Shown: one piece after another, positions 1-8,959 of the stretch | Position numbering within the stretch: the first letter of the stretch is position 1 | How the letters are laid out: every line of letters begins with the position of its first letter | NCBI GenBank assembly: GCA_958450325.1 | Contig: OY288247.1 | Coordinates: 14,994,429 to 15,058,428, forward strand | DNA from: Agrostemma githago | Lineage: Eukaryota > Streptophyta > Magnoliopsida > Caryophyllales > Caryophyllaceae | DNA length: 64,000 nt | Direction: 5' to 3' | Notes under the pieces: generated by a model | What the model was told of the DNA's origin: nothing | Database searches by the model: none | Seen by the model: only the letters and a program-made list of their open reading frames with translations | Translations under genes and position numbers: made by a program

Positions 1-1975
1 ACAAGAAAGTGGAATTCTTATTTCTCTCAAACTCCTACGTTTCCTATCCTAAGCGGTAGTCAAACTCTCCTAAGTCAAGGTCGGGAATTTCCTATAAATA
101 GCCCCTTGCATCCAACATAATCAGAATCAAATTTTTTACAGACAACCATACACCAAAAAATACAATTCACGCACACACACGCGATTTTTTCAGCAATAGT
201 TTTCTAGCATCCCGACACATATAAATCCTTAGCATCGAGAAACCGATATTACGTCACAAACCCGAAGGAAAACCGGCCCAATACCCGAAACCTTCACCCG
301 TCTCGACCGTACCACCATAACCCAACCGACGTTGCCTCGACGCTCCCGTGCCTGGCCACATTCCGACGAGCTCCGATCCGAGTCAACAAGAGCATGTAGG
401 TTGAGGGTGCAACAAAACCCGATTTCTTCCTTTCTCTCCCTTTCTCCTCTTCGTCCGTTTTGTTTTATTACGGGTCTAGAGTCGTTTTTTTATTTTCCTA
501 ATATCGTTATTAACGAAAAACTATTTTCATAACGTATATTCTGAAAAATATGATATCGATTCTTCCATAATCGAACATCATATCGAAAGGAATTATATTA
601 AGATTTTCGACGATACCAAAAATCGTTACATCTTTTTCATTCAAAAATTCTTTTCTTTTCTCGTCCAAAACGACTTATTTTACAAAGCTTTTTCAAAACT
701 CATTCTAAATATCCAATATCGATTTCATGACATGACACAATTTGCATATTGGATACGACGAATACCGAAAACATGGATCGGTTACAAGTTAATTCATAAT
801 TTGTACGCGATTCATCAAAATAACAATTTTCGAACAAAAAATAAAAACCGGACAGACCCGTACGCGAGTCGCGCCACGCCCGAGCGACTCGCGCACGAGC
901 CTGAAACCCGGGCTGTTTTTTCGACTTTTTCGTTCGTTTTATTATTTATTCTTCGATCGATTTCTAAAAATTATATCTTTTCCAAAACTATTTCGAATAT
1001 TTGATATTGATTTCGTAGTCAACTATCGAATATAAAGAATATCGAAAATATTAAGTCGAGTACGAATCATACAATATTCGTACGCGATTTAATACGAACT
1101 TCGAGTTTTCGAAAACCGGCACCGAAACAGGCTACCACGCGACCCGCCGGCATCCCGGGCGAGTCGCGCGGCCGGCTGTTATGCCGCGGCTTTTTTTCCG
1201 TCTTTATTTTATTATTTTTCGAACTTCGTTTTTTATACAAAACAACGTTCTTTTCGACAATAATTTTCAGATTTCGATTAATATTTATTTTCTCGATTTC
1301 GCATATTTATTTTTGCTATTATTATTTACAAATCGATACTAACTCGTTTGATTGTTTTGTAGCAAATTCATCTTTTTTATTTCATTTGTTTTATTATACT
1401 AAAACGAATTTCACATGCTAAATACAACTTTGACGTTAATTAATTTTGCATGCATTAAACCGACTTAGCAACCCATTCAATTTCTCACATGCTTAGGAAA
1501 ACAATGTTTGCATATCATTCATCGTATTACTAACGCGCGCATTAAAACGTCATTCGATATCCTAGTAGAGGCCGCTAATGTGCGGGCGGGGTTGGGTGTT
1601 CTTAGTGAACTTCCCAACACGTACCCTCACCCCTTACTCAGAACCGTGGTTTCCGGATGTCCGAAACCATTGGCAACGAGAGTCATTCAATATACGATCA
1701 ACCGCTCTAGTCGGCATCTATATCGAACAGCAAAGGGACGAGCCCAATAAACTCTGACATCGGAAATGGGCCGTATTTTGTACACGGCCCACTACGACAT
1801 AGAGTGGGCTCGAACGGTTCCGAATAACCATAAAATTCGGTGGCGACTCCGACTTTGATTTAAATTTCCACTTGACCATCTCATGGAGATTCATTCGCCT
1901 CCCCAAACCCGCGCGTGGCCGCGTCGGGGTGGACCTATGTCATGTCCACAGGCGGTCAAAATATGGGTGTCTACA
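1..1975 (+). mobile_element. 3' part of a long LTR, Ogre/Tat-like (5' end outside window)
   Basis: No coding capacity is visible. The stretch has the layout of an LTR: a TATA box near 93 in a short-leader context, a long middle section that alternates AT-rich and GC-rich parts, and a 3' end reading GGGTGTCTACA at 1965-1975. Plant Ogre/Tat LTRs commonly end in this way. TGGCGACTCC, which resembles the start of the tRNA primer site of such elements, occurs inside at about 1843. After 1975 there is no primer-binding site, so this is a solo LTR or a 3' LTR. Two GC-rich inverted repeats (864-892 and 1139-1167) lie in the middle. The left boundary and target duplication cannot be tested in this window. 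The short reading frames here look like chance. Confidence 0.5.
91..101 (+). promoter_or_regulatory. TATA box of the LTR
   Basis: CCTATAAATAG is a near-perfect plant TATA box about 20 bases before a C- and A-rich stretch that could be the transcript start. It fits the U3/R border of the LTR ending at 1975. Confidence 0.5.
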
Positions 1976-2646
1976 TAGTAGTTCTTCAGCTAGTTTCCTT
2001 GTTTTTTGAGTAGATACTGTCAGTAATTGTAGTTTAAGAAACCTTGTAGTTTATGAATGTTGATTGAAAACAGTTTCTAACATTACTCTTAATTTTTTTT
2101 ATTCACGACAATTAGTTACATTGCTTGGCAATTGTAGAAGTGTAAAGTCGACGTTATGTGCCCGATACGGCATGGTGTTTGGAATGCGTTTGGAACGTAT
2201 TGTCATTGTTGGGTTCTTTTTTTGTTTGCAGATTTTGGCTAGAAATGAAACAAATTGAATCGGCCAATTACAAGTCTACTAGCGACCGATATCGGTCGCT
2301 AAATGGAAACATTAGCGACAGATAGCGGTCGCTAAATACGTCACTCATGGTTCCCCAATACATCAAGTAAATCCATGGGGCGACCGATATCGGTCGCTAA
2401 ATCTTGCCCATTAGCGACCGATATCGGTCGCTAAGCTTCCCATTTAGCGACTGAAGTCGATCGCTAATCTTAGCGACTAATATCGGTCGCCCGTATTTCT
2501 TAGCGACCAGTATCAGTCGCCCGTCTCCTTTTCAAGCGACTACCTTGTGCGACTGCTTCTTAGCGACTTCCATCTGTCGCCCATCTTTTTTAGCGACAGA
2601 AGACGGTAGCTGATTTCGGTCGGCTGTTTCGTTTTTTCTAGTAGTA
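1976..2646 (+). mobile_element. 3' end of a CACTA (En/Spm-like) transposon, truncated on the left
   Basis: The right end reads TTTTTTCTAGTAGT followed by A. This is the reverse complement of the CACTACTAGAAAAA terminus of plant CACTA elements with the last base mutated. Just inside lies a dense array of GCGAC-type subterminal repeats (2279-2625), another family hallmark. Around 2215-2258 a T-rich stretch ending in GCAG is followed by a short open stretch and a stop, which could be the last exon of a transposase gene, but it is too short to prove. The left part appears lost where the LTR ending at 1975 was inserted. Confidence 0.6.
2279..2625. repeat. Subterminal repeat array of near-palindromic GCGAC motifs
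   Basis: About nine units vary around GCGACCGATATCGGTCGC, which is its own reverse complement. They are usually flanked by TTA and TAA and spaced irregularly at roughly 25-65 bases. Perfect palindromic units lie near 2281, 2379 and 2413. Later units diverge, ending in GTCGCCCGT or GTCGCCCAT. In CACTA elements such arrays bind the transposase. The irregular spacing and lack of unique spacers exclude a CRISPR array. Confidence 0.7.
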
Positions 2647-2762
2647 AAAGCTTCCCGACAACATCTAAAAATGGACGTAATAATCTATGAGTAAAGATCT
2701 ACACGGTCGTATATTCTTAAGCGTAGCATATAAAGAAATATATTGACGAACAGACCTATGTA

Positions 2763-3521
2763 CTAATTTGTTGATATTCTACCATTAATGATATCTTCAA
2801 AATTTCTGAAACGATAACAATTAGCCGGAATGGATACATCATTAGGCAGTTGAGTTACTTTTTTTGAAAAATCGACATTTAGTCTGCAACTATGTTCAGT
2901 GGCCTTGTCTACTCCGATTTTGGCACTAACAGTAAGACTCTTGATGTTATACACCTCACCCATCAGAAATTTGTCCTTGAATCTGGTCAGCAATGACTTT
3001 TTAATGCTTGCCTAAACCAAGTCATTCTGAATTTAAAAATTTAAAGTTAGTGGTCGAGAAAAACATTAGAATCTTCGAAACATATATACTAATCATTGAA
3101 TATCGTCTATTAATATTGAAGTAGGGGTAAGAAGGCAAACATGATTCAAAAGGTATATCACTGTGGCACAGATACAGAAAACACAATTACCATACACAAA
3201 CGATTGGAGCTACAACGAATGAGATAAGCAACATAAAACAAATATGTAACAATGACTACAAATAAGAATAAGAAAAATAAATAATGAAGGTTTTCAACTA
3301 TAGTAATATTTAAATAACGAATTAGAAACTAAAAAAAAAATCAGAAATTTAGGAATGATGAACATCACCTTAGCATCAATCAGAAGTAACTCCAATGCAT
3401 CAGTTTTTGTTTTATCCCTGAACTTGGGCCTCTTCCATCTGTAGATAACTTTCACGTTGAGATCTCTGAGCCTCACTCCCTGACACGGTGTAACAATCGT
3501 TGTTTCATTAGGGTCAGACAT
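2763..3521 (-). CDS. Two-exon OB-fold protein fragment, replication protein A 70 kDa-like (DUF223 type)
   Basis: Exon 1 is 3521-3369 (51 codons from an ATG). It ends in AAG before a GTGATG donor. Exon 2 is 3011-2763 (82 codons plus stop), preceded by a TTTAG acceptor. The splice keeps the frame. The joined product of about 133 residues has the pattern of the plant RPA1/DUF223 OB-fold family: an N-terminal SDP...V..LRDLN segment, RWKRPKFRDKTKT with an acidic/hydrophobic LLLIDAK strand, then SLLTRFKDKF..GEVYNIKSLTV, and late F/R residues near FRNFEDI. In the full-length family this domain is followed by further OB folds and a zinc motif that bind single-stranded DNA. Those are absent, so this is a truncated gene or a captured fragment. 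It lies next to a CACTA end, which can carry host sequence. Family identity is by pattern recognition only. Confidence 0.5.
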
Positions 3522-4139
3522 GATTCAAACTGCCAAAAGAAGAAACTAAAACAGAATACTATAGAAATCGAACGCAATATGTAAGATGATACTGAGAAAC
3601 TCGTGAAAGATTGAAATTTGAAATGTTACTGGAGAAAGTGGTAGATGAAATGTCGATTTATGAAGGCCTTTTCAACTAGAAACACGGAGGCGAAGAGTCG
3701 GATCATTATTGCCTCTGTCTTTTTTCTTTTTTTCTCTCTCTGTTTTCATAAGAATGCATTGATTGATAGTCTATGCTGTGTTTTCGAGGGCCGTAAACCC
3801 AAGTTCGACTTTGCTGTTGAATTGAATAGGTGGATAAGTTGTTTTGTTTGATTATAAGGGGATTTGGATTAGTGGCAAAATTAGGATTTAATTCAAAATA
3901 AAGGCAACAATTTGTGTCACATATTTGCCTATGGACACTGTTTTTATATAGAATATGTATGCATGACATATTTTTAAATTAAGCTTATAGATTTGTCATT
4001 GTCTAATTTTTATTTTGGTTTCACAACTGACTCACGAAAAAATACACTCACTATAGTTACTCATATAAAGAAAAGAAATAATAGCATATGAAAAACCTAC
4101 AAGACATCCTCCTTTCCACTAACCAAATAACTCAACTCA
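3522..4139. other. Upstream region of the RPA-like fragment; no gene seen
   Basis: This moderately AT-rich stretch holds only short overlapping reading frames on both strands with no recognisable domain. It may include the 5' leader of the minus-strand fragment that starts at 3521. Confidence 0.4.
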
Positions 4140-4275
4140 TATATTTTCCCGCCTAAAGCTATCCACAACAAAAATTTAAAAAAATAGACCAAATGAGCGA
4201 GGTGTGAATCGAACCCTTGACCTCATGTGCGTCATCCTTCTCCTCTCCAACTAGACTCTAACATCTTACTAATTC
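4140..4275 (-). mobile_element. tRNA-derived SINE head or tRNA-like pseudogene
   Basis: On the minus strand, GAGTCTAGTTGGAGAG (about 4263-4247) resembles an A box. GGTTCGATTC (about 4219-4210) matches the B box GGTTCGANTC. The spacing between the boxes is that of a tRNA gene. No convincing cloverleaf with paired acceptor ends is visible and the sequence runs on into unrelated T-rich DNA, as expected for a SINE. The tail end is not defined. Confidence 0.45.
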
Positions 4276-4953
4276 AAATATCACTACATCACATATAAAC
4301 CTATACACCACAGAAAGTATGTAATTAAGGAAATTTGATTGATTACATTGATTACGAAAAGCACATGTTTTAAATGGAAGATATCACCTACAATATTTAA
4401 TATGGAATGTATGATCAATTTTTTTTTTTAAAAATATAAACATATTGTATTCCGTTTTAACCAAATAGTTGCATTACTTTTGTTAATTGGAGATTGCACT
4501 ATCTCATACAATATTTTACATAAAATATAAAATAGTTATGATTATTATTGTATATCTTTCTGATCATATTCGAAAATCATATTCTTAACATCGATATAAA
4601 ATTTAGTAACTATATAAAAATGGAATATATATTCCGATTGCTCTTACAAATCCTGATATATAGTAAAAACTCACCGAAAACTCTCTATATACTACTTTAA
4701 GACAATAACAGTTACTAACATTTTCCTTAAAATTACGCTAATTTAAATTGAGAAGTAAAAGAACATTTCACTAATAAATTCGCAAACTATTCATTTTCAT
4801 TAATGTTAAAGAAATTGACAAAAAAAACTTCTTTTTATGAAAATAATTAGATAAATTATAAGATATGATGTCATTAACCTTGAGAAAAAAATCAGTTATC
4901 TAAAAAAATTATTTTTGAAAAGAGATATTTACTTTAACTTTTACAAAGATATA
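4276..4953. other. AT-rich spacer
   Basis: No reading frame, terminal repeat or known motif was seen; the sequence is strongly AT-rich. Confidence 0.5.
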
Positions 4954-5160
4954 CTCTCCCTGTCCCAATGAATTCTTTGTCTATTCCATATTGGGGCGTC
5001 TCAATGAATTCTTTGCCTTTCTATTTTAGGAATGTTATATATGTGTGTGTGTGTGTAATTTGACCTCCTCATGAATTTGGTTTCACATGTCATTTCATTA
5101 TTGGACCTTTTCCCCTTTGTGCCAAAAGTAAAGACAAACAATTCATCGGGACGGAAGGAG
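4954..5160. mobile_element. Stowaway-like MITE (Tc1/mariner type), 207 bp
   Basis: The left end CTCTCCCTGTCCCAATGAAT and the right end, read in reverse complement as CTCCTTCCGTCCCGATGAAT, form a terminal inverted repeat of about 27 bases. The element is flanked by TA (4952-4953 and 5161-5162). The CTCCCTCCGTCCC-type terminus and TA duplication define plant Stowaway elements. It is non-coding. Confidence 0.8.
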
Positions 5161-5539
5161 TATACTCACTCGATACCATTAAGATCTTCTCATTTATTCA
5201 AATGTGAGGATTATAATTATCATATAGAATGATTATTTTGGTAGGGGAGACTACAAAATACGGAATATACTATTAAAATTCATATAAAAAAAAGTTTCAC
5301 AAATTACATAATATAAGTCTTACACCTGAGACAGTCTATTTTTTATTTATTTTTAAATTTTCTAATGAAAAACTGAATAGCTTTTTTACACAAAGAGAAC
5401 GTATCACGGCGTGCTAACCATTAAAAAAAGTACATTATTATACAATTTCTGATAAATATTTATGTATTTTATGGTATGTTAAAGAGAGAAGTGGGTATCT
5501 CGAGATGTGAGATGATATAAACCGAGTATATAAAAAATA

Positions 5540-5741
5540 CTCTCTCTGTTTCAATGGAAGCTCCCACCTAAAAAATGGCACATTTTTTAAGGATAATAAT
5601 AAAATATTCAAAAATAGAGAGGGTGTAAAGTAAGTGGGTCACCTAGGTAAGAGTGAAGAGTTATACCAAAAAAGAAAGTGGAAGCTATCAAAGAAATTTA
5701 CGAAAAAGGAAAAGTTGAAGCTTTCAATGAAACGAAGGGAG
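5540..5741. mobile_element. Stowaway-like MITE, 202 bp
   Basis: The left terminus CTCTCTCTGTTTCAATGGAA pairs with the right terminus, which in reverse complement starts CTCCCTTCGTTTCATTGAAA. It is flanked by TA at 5538-5539 and 5742-5743. It belongs to a different subfamily from the element at 4954. The reading frame across its right half is incidental. Confidence 0.75.
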
Positions 5742-5939
5742 TATAAACAATATTTTCACACGTTATTTAATACTCCGTACATTTCAAGACATTACTCAAA
5801 TAATTTGAGTAGTTTTGCGATTTAAAAAATATTTTCCTATTTCTAAATTATACAGTCGATAAATAGTAAAAATAAAATAATAAATTTTTTATTTTAAATC
5901 TTAAATGAAATATTCTATAAGATAAATATATTATAAATA

Positions 5940-5966
5940 CCGTGCATTGCACGGGGTCTATACTAG
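5940..5966 (+). mobile_element. Helitron 3' terminus (hairpin plus CTAG)
   Basis: CCGTGCATTGCACGG (5940-5954) can form a 6-7 bp hairpin. It is followed 8 bases later by CTAG (5963-5966) and then T. A short hairpin shortly before CTRR, inserted between A and T, is the Helitron 3' signature. The body to the left is AT-rich and its 5' end was not located. Confidence 0.6.
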
Positions 5967-7684
5967 TGAACAATTAACCGAATGAATTGAATATGTATTT
6001 GCTAAAGACGAAAGAAGATAGGTGAAAGATAGAATACATTCACTATAGCAAAATCAAATTAGAATATATTTATTAGGGTTTTTTTATGTTCTTTTGATAA
6101 AGACATGAAATTTTGTTTTATGAAAAAATTAATAATTTAATTAATAATATGTTTTTTGATGAAGATAAATGAAAAGCTTTGGATGAAACAATTAATAATT
6201 TAATTAATAAACAATTTAATTATAAAAGCAGATGAAAAGTTTTTGATGAAACAACTAATAATTTAATCAATAAAACTTTTAATTAAACAAAATTTAATAA
6301 AACATTTAATAATATGATTTTAATAAAAGCAAATGAAAAGATTTTTATGAAACAATTAATAATAGTGTTATTTAACGACAATAATACCAACTATAGGGCG
6401 TCTTCCCAAAATACTATCCATTTCAATAAATATGAGAATAATACGTATTATTGGAGTAGTTAAACCAGAATAGTATAGTTAACTTTATAACCTGCTACAT
6501 CAGGTAACCTAATTAATATTCGGGTTATTTAACGGGATTAACACTAACTATATGACGCCTTCTCAAAATAATATCAATTTCATTTAATCTAAGAATAATA
6601 TGTATAATTGGAATAGTTAATCCAGAACAGTGATGGCAGAAGTGCATCACCCACCTTCTTCTCTTCATTAATGGCAGATGTGCATCTCCAAAAAAAAGTC
6701 TAAAAATTTATGGGCTTCAAAATTGCGCTTCAATCTGCATCTCATCCTTGGTGTTGTCGATGATGGGGAGGGAGGGGAAAGTGTTGTCGATAAGTTCAAT
6801 AGCTGGAGGAAACAACCGGATTTGGCGTAGGCGGTTGCTGCTATATGAGCTTTGACATCCTTATTACTTATTAGGTTTAGTAAAGCCTACTACTACGATG
6901 GAGCATGAGATTGAGCTCACGAAAGCTTCTGATTATCTCAAAGTTTTCTAATTTATTTAGTTGTTTTTTTCCCTATAGGTTTCGTTTAAATTTACGTGTT
7001 GATTTTGGTGTAGGATTATTGTGTTGTTAGCTAGATTTGGTGAGGTTGAAGGAAGAGGATGACGGAGGACATTAATGACGTTTAGTGTTCCGTACATTGA
7101 GTAAGTGAAAAAGAGTGAAGTAATATGAAATAAATTAAAGGCGAAAAAAGAAAGGTGGACGGGTTCTACCGGTAACCGGCCACCTATACTACTCTGATTT
7201 AACTACTTCAATAATACATATTATTATTAGATTTACTAAAATTAATATTATTTTGGGAAGACGTCCTATAGTTGGTATTATTGTTGTTAAATAACCCTTA
7301 ATAATAAAGATTTTGATGAAAATAACGCATTTTTAATAAAGATAAATAAAAAGATTTTGATGAAACAATTAATAATTGAATTTATAAAAATAAAATTTAA
7401 TAAACCATATAATAAAATATTTTATGATAAAGACAAATGAAAAGTTTTTGATCAAAAACTTAATAATTTAATTGATAAAAAAGTTTAATAAAAATAAAAT
7501 TTAATAACCCATTTAATAATATCTTTTTTAATAAAGACAAATGAAGAGTTTTTGATGACACGGTTAATAATACTATAACTAATAAGAAATTAAATGAATG
7601 ACAAATTTAATAAAACATATAATAATTATGTCACGTGGCAAAAATATTAAATGAGGAAGAAGACTTTTAATTTAATTTTATAGA
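5967..7684. repeat. AT-rich degenerate repeat block interrupted by a MULE
   Basis: Phrases such as GATGAAAAGTTTTTGATGAAA and AATTTAATAAAACATTTAATAAT recur with changes between 6060-6355 and 7307-7600, and again at 41055-41306. The right end (7626-7684, containing CACGTGGCAAAAATATTAAATG) is an imperfect mirror image of the start of the next repeat (7685-7750, containing GCCACGTGGCAGACATTAAATG). This suggests two elements of one superfamily meeting head to head. No gene is visible. Confidence 0.5.
6365..7297. mobile_element. Non-autonomous Mutator-like element, 933 bp
   Basis: The termini GTGTTATTTAACGACAATAA (left) and, in reverse complement, GGGTTATTTAACAACAATAA (right) extend into an inverted repeat of roughly 90-100 bases. 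The 9-bp direct repeat TTAATAATA flanks it at 6356-6364 and 7298-7306. Long inverted repeats with a 9-bp duplication are diagnostic of MULEs. A second degenerate copy of the terminal sequence lies inside at about 6521. The central part (6630-7150) has no convincing reading frame, so mobility would need a transposase elsewhere. Confidence 0.8.
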
Positions 7685-7762
7685 TCTATAAATAAAGTTA
7701 AAAGGGTTGTTTATGCATTTATTTTTTTGCCACGTGGCAGACATTAAATGCTTGAGCAACCT
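7685..7762 (+). mobile_element. 5' end of Helitron-like repeat, copy 1
   Basis: It starts A|TCTATAAATAAAGTTAAAA, the TC start expected of a Helitron, and continues through GCCACGTGGCAG. The same start and motif appear at 33256-33340 (copy 2), where the element runs to a proper 3' hairpin and CTAG at 41054. Copy 1 is interrupted after 7762 by LINEs and resumes at 16712. Confidence 0.5.
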
Positions 7763-8959
7763 TTTATTTTTTTTTTATTTTTTTTGCAAGAAAAGGTATA
7801 TCTTATTAATTAAAATAAGATGGGATCTTATGAAAAGGATACCCACTAAACAAAAAAATAACTAGTAGTATCCCCCCAATCTATAAACAGTAATATATAT
7901 ACCCTTAACCCGTAATCGAATGAAAACAGTGAACTTAATCTGTTCAACAATACTACTTAAGGAACAAAATTTGTTATCAAACATCCTACTATTCCGTTCT
8001 TTCCATATACTGTAGACCGCAACAACGAGACAACTACAGAACCAATCATTCTTCCAATGCTTTTTCGTCTTCCTTCTTGCACACCATCTGAGTTCCGTTC
8101 CAAGATCCATGATTCTTCCCGTAATTTGCACCCAATTAAGCAAGTGCTGCCATATCTGACTAGAGAATGGACATCCAAAGAAAAGATGAGACACATCCTC
8201 CGTCGAATTATGACACAAACTACATCTACTTACTAATTGCATCCCTCGCCTATGTAAATTCTCATGGGTAGCAAGAGCGTTGTACCCAGTAAGGCAAGCT
8301 ATTAAGCGATGCTTAGGAACACTAGTACCCTTCCACAGATGCTTAGCCCATGATTTTTTACTCCCTTTAGGCCTAAAACATTCATATGCTTTCCCAATAT
8401 CAAACTTACCCCTAGTAGTCCAAGAGAGAATGAGAGTTGTCGCTTCATCAATACTACCAGCAATAGTAATAAGCTTATCCCTTACCATCAGCACGCTGTT
8501 TACAGTTGCAGTAAACCTTTCAAGCTTATTTAATTCCCAAATTCCCTTACCTTTAAAGATATAATTTGTGTGCCATCTATTCCAAATGCCTCTCGCACCT
8601 GTTTGCAGCTTCCATAACCAATGAGCAATCATCGCCTTATTCCAACTCCTCAAACTCTTTACATTAAATCCTCCTTCATCTATCGGTGTACAGATATCAT
8701 GCCAACTCCTTTAGCTTAGTTTTATAGCATCCTTACCAGACCAGAAGAACCTCAAGCATAGCTGATCTATTCTGCTAGCCACGTTAACCGGAAAGATAGC
8801 ATTTGCACACCAGTAATTGTTCAGCCCAAAAATAACAGAGTTCAAAAGTTGGAGACGACTTGCATAAGTGAGGAGACGAACTGACCAGTGTGATATTTTT
8901 ATCTGAATCCTACTAATTAAGTTCTCGTACTGACTTCTCTTATTGTTAGCTGAATGCAG
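7763..8959 (-). mobile_element. LINE A, 5'-truncated L1-type LINE
   Basis: The minus-strand poly(A)-like tail is the T-rich run at 7761-7785, followed by TTGCAAG, which also borders the 3' ends of LINEs B and E. The element covers the C-terminal half of ORF2 and breaks off at about 8959, where the ATT-repeat tail of LINE B begins. Confidence 0.75.
7862..8653 (-). pseudogene. LINE A ORF2 C-terminal fragment (after the RT core, with zf-RVT region)
   Basis: The open stretch of 263 codons holds the region after the RT catalytic core: an SWNKAMIAHWLWKL segment, then the zinc-binding module (VPKHRLIACLTGYNALATHENL, CSLCHNS...HLFFGC, W..LLNW), then a conserved IWKERNSRMF tail. The upstream frame is recognisable to about 8955 (RLLTYASRLQLLNSVIFGL, RFFWSGKDA) but carries a stop near 8710. 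It corresponds to the last third of a plant L1 ORF2 of roughly 1,300 residues. It lacks the endonuclease and the YxDD motif, so it cannot act alone. Confidence 0.8.

Noticed and set aside
2279..2625. CRISPR-like look of the short palindromic repeats
   Set aside because: Spacing is irregular, units diverge, spacers are not unique, and the array ends in a CACTA terminus in plant DNA.
4190..4275. Functional tRNA gene on the minus strand
   Set aside because: A- and B-box-like motifs are present but no acceptor stem pairing or clear anticodon arm is visible; a SINE or pseudogene is more likely.
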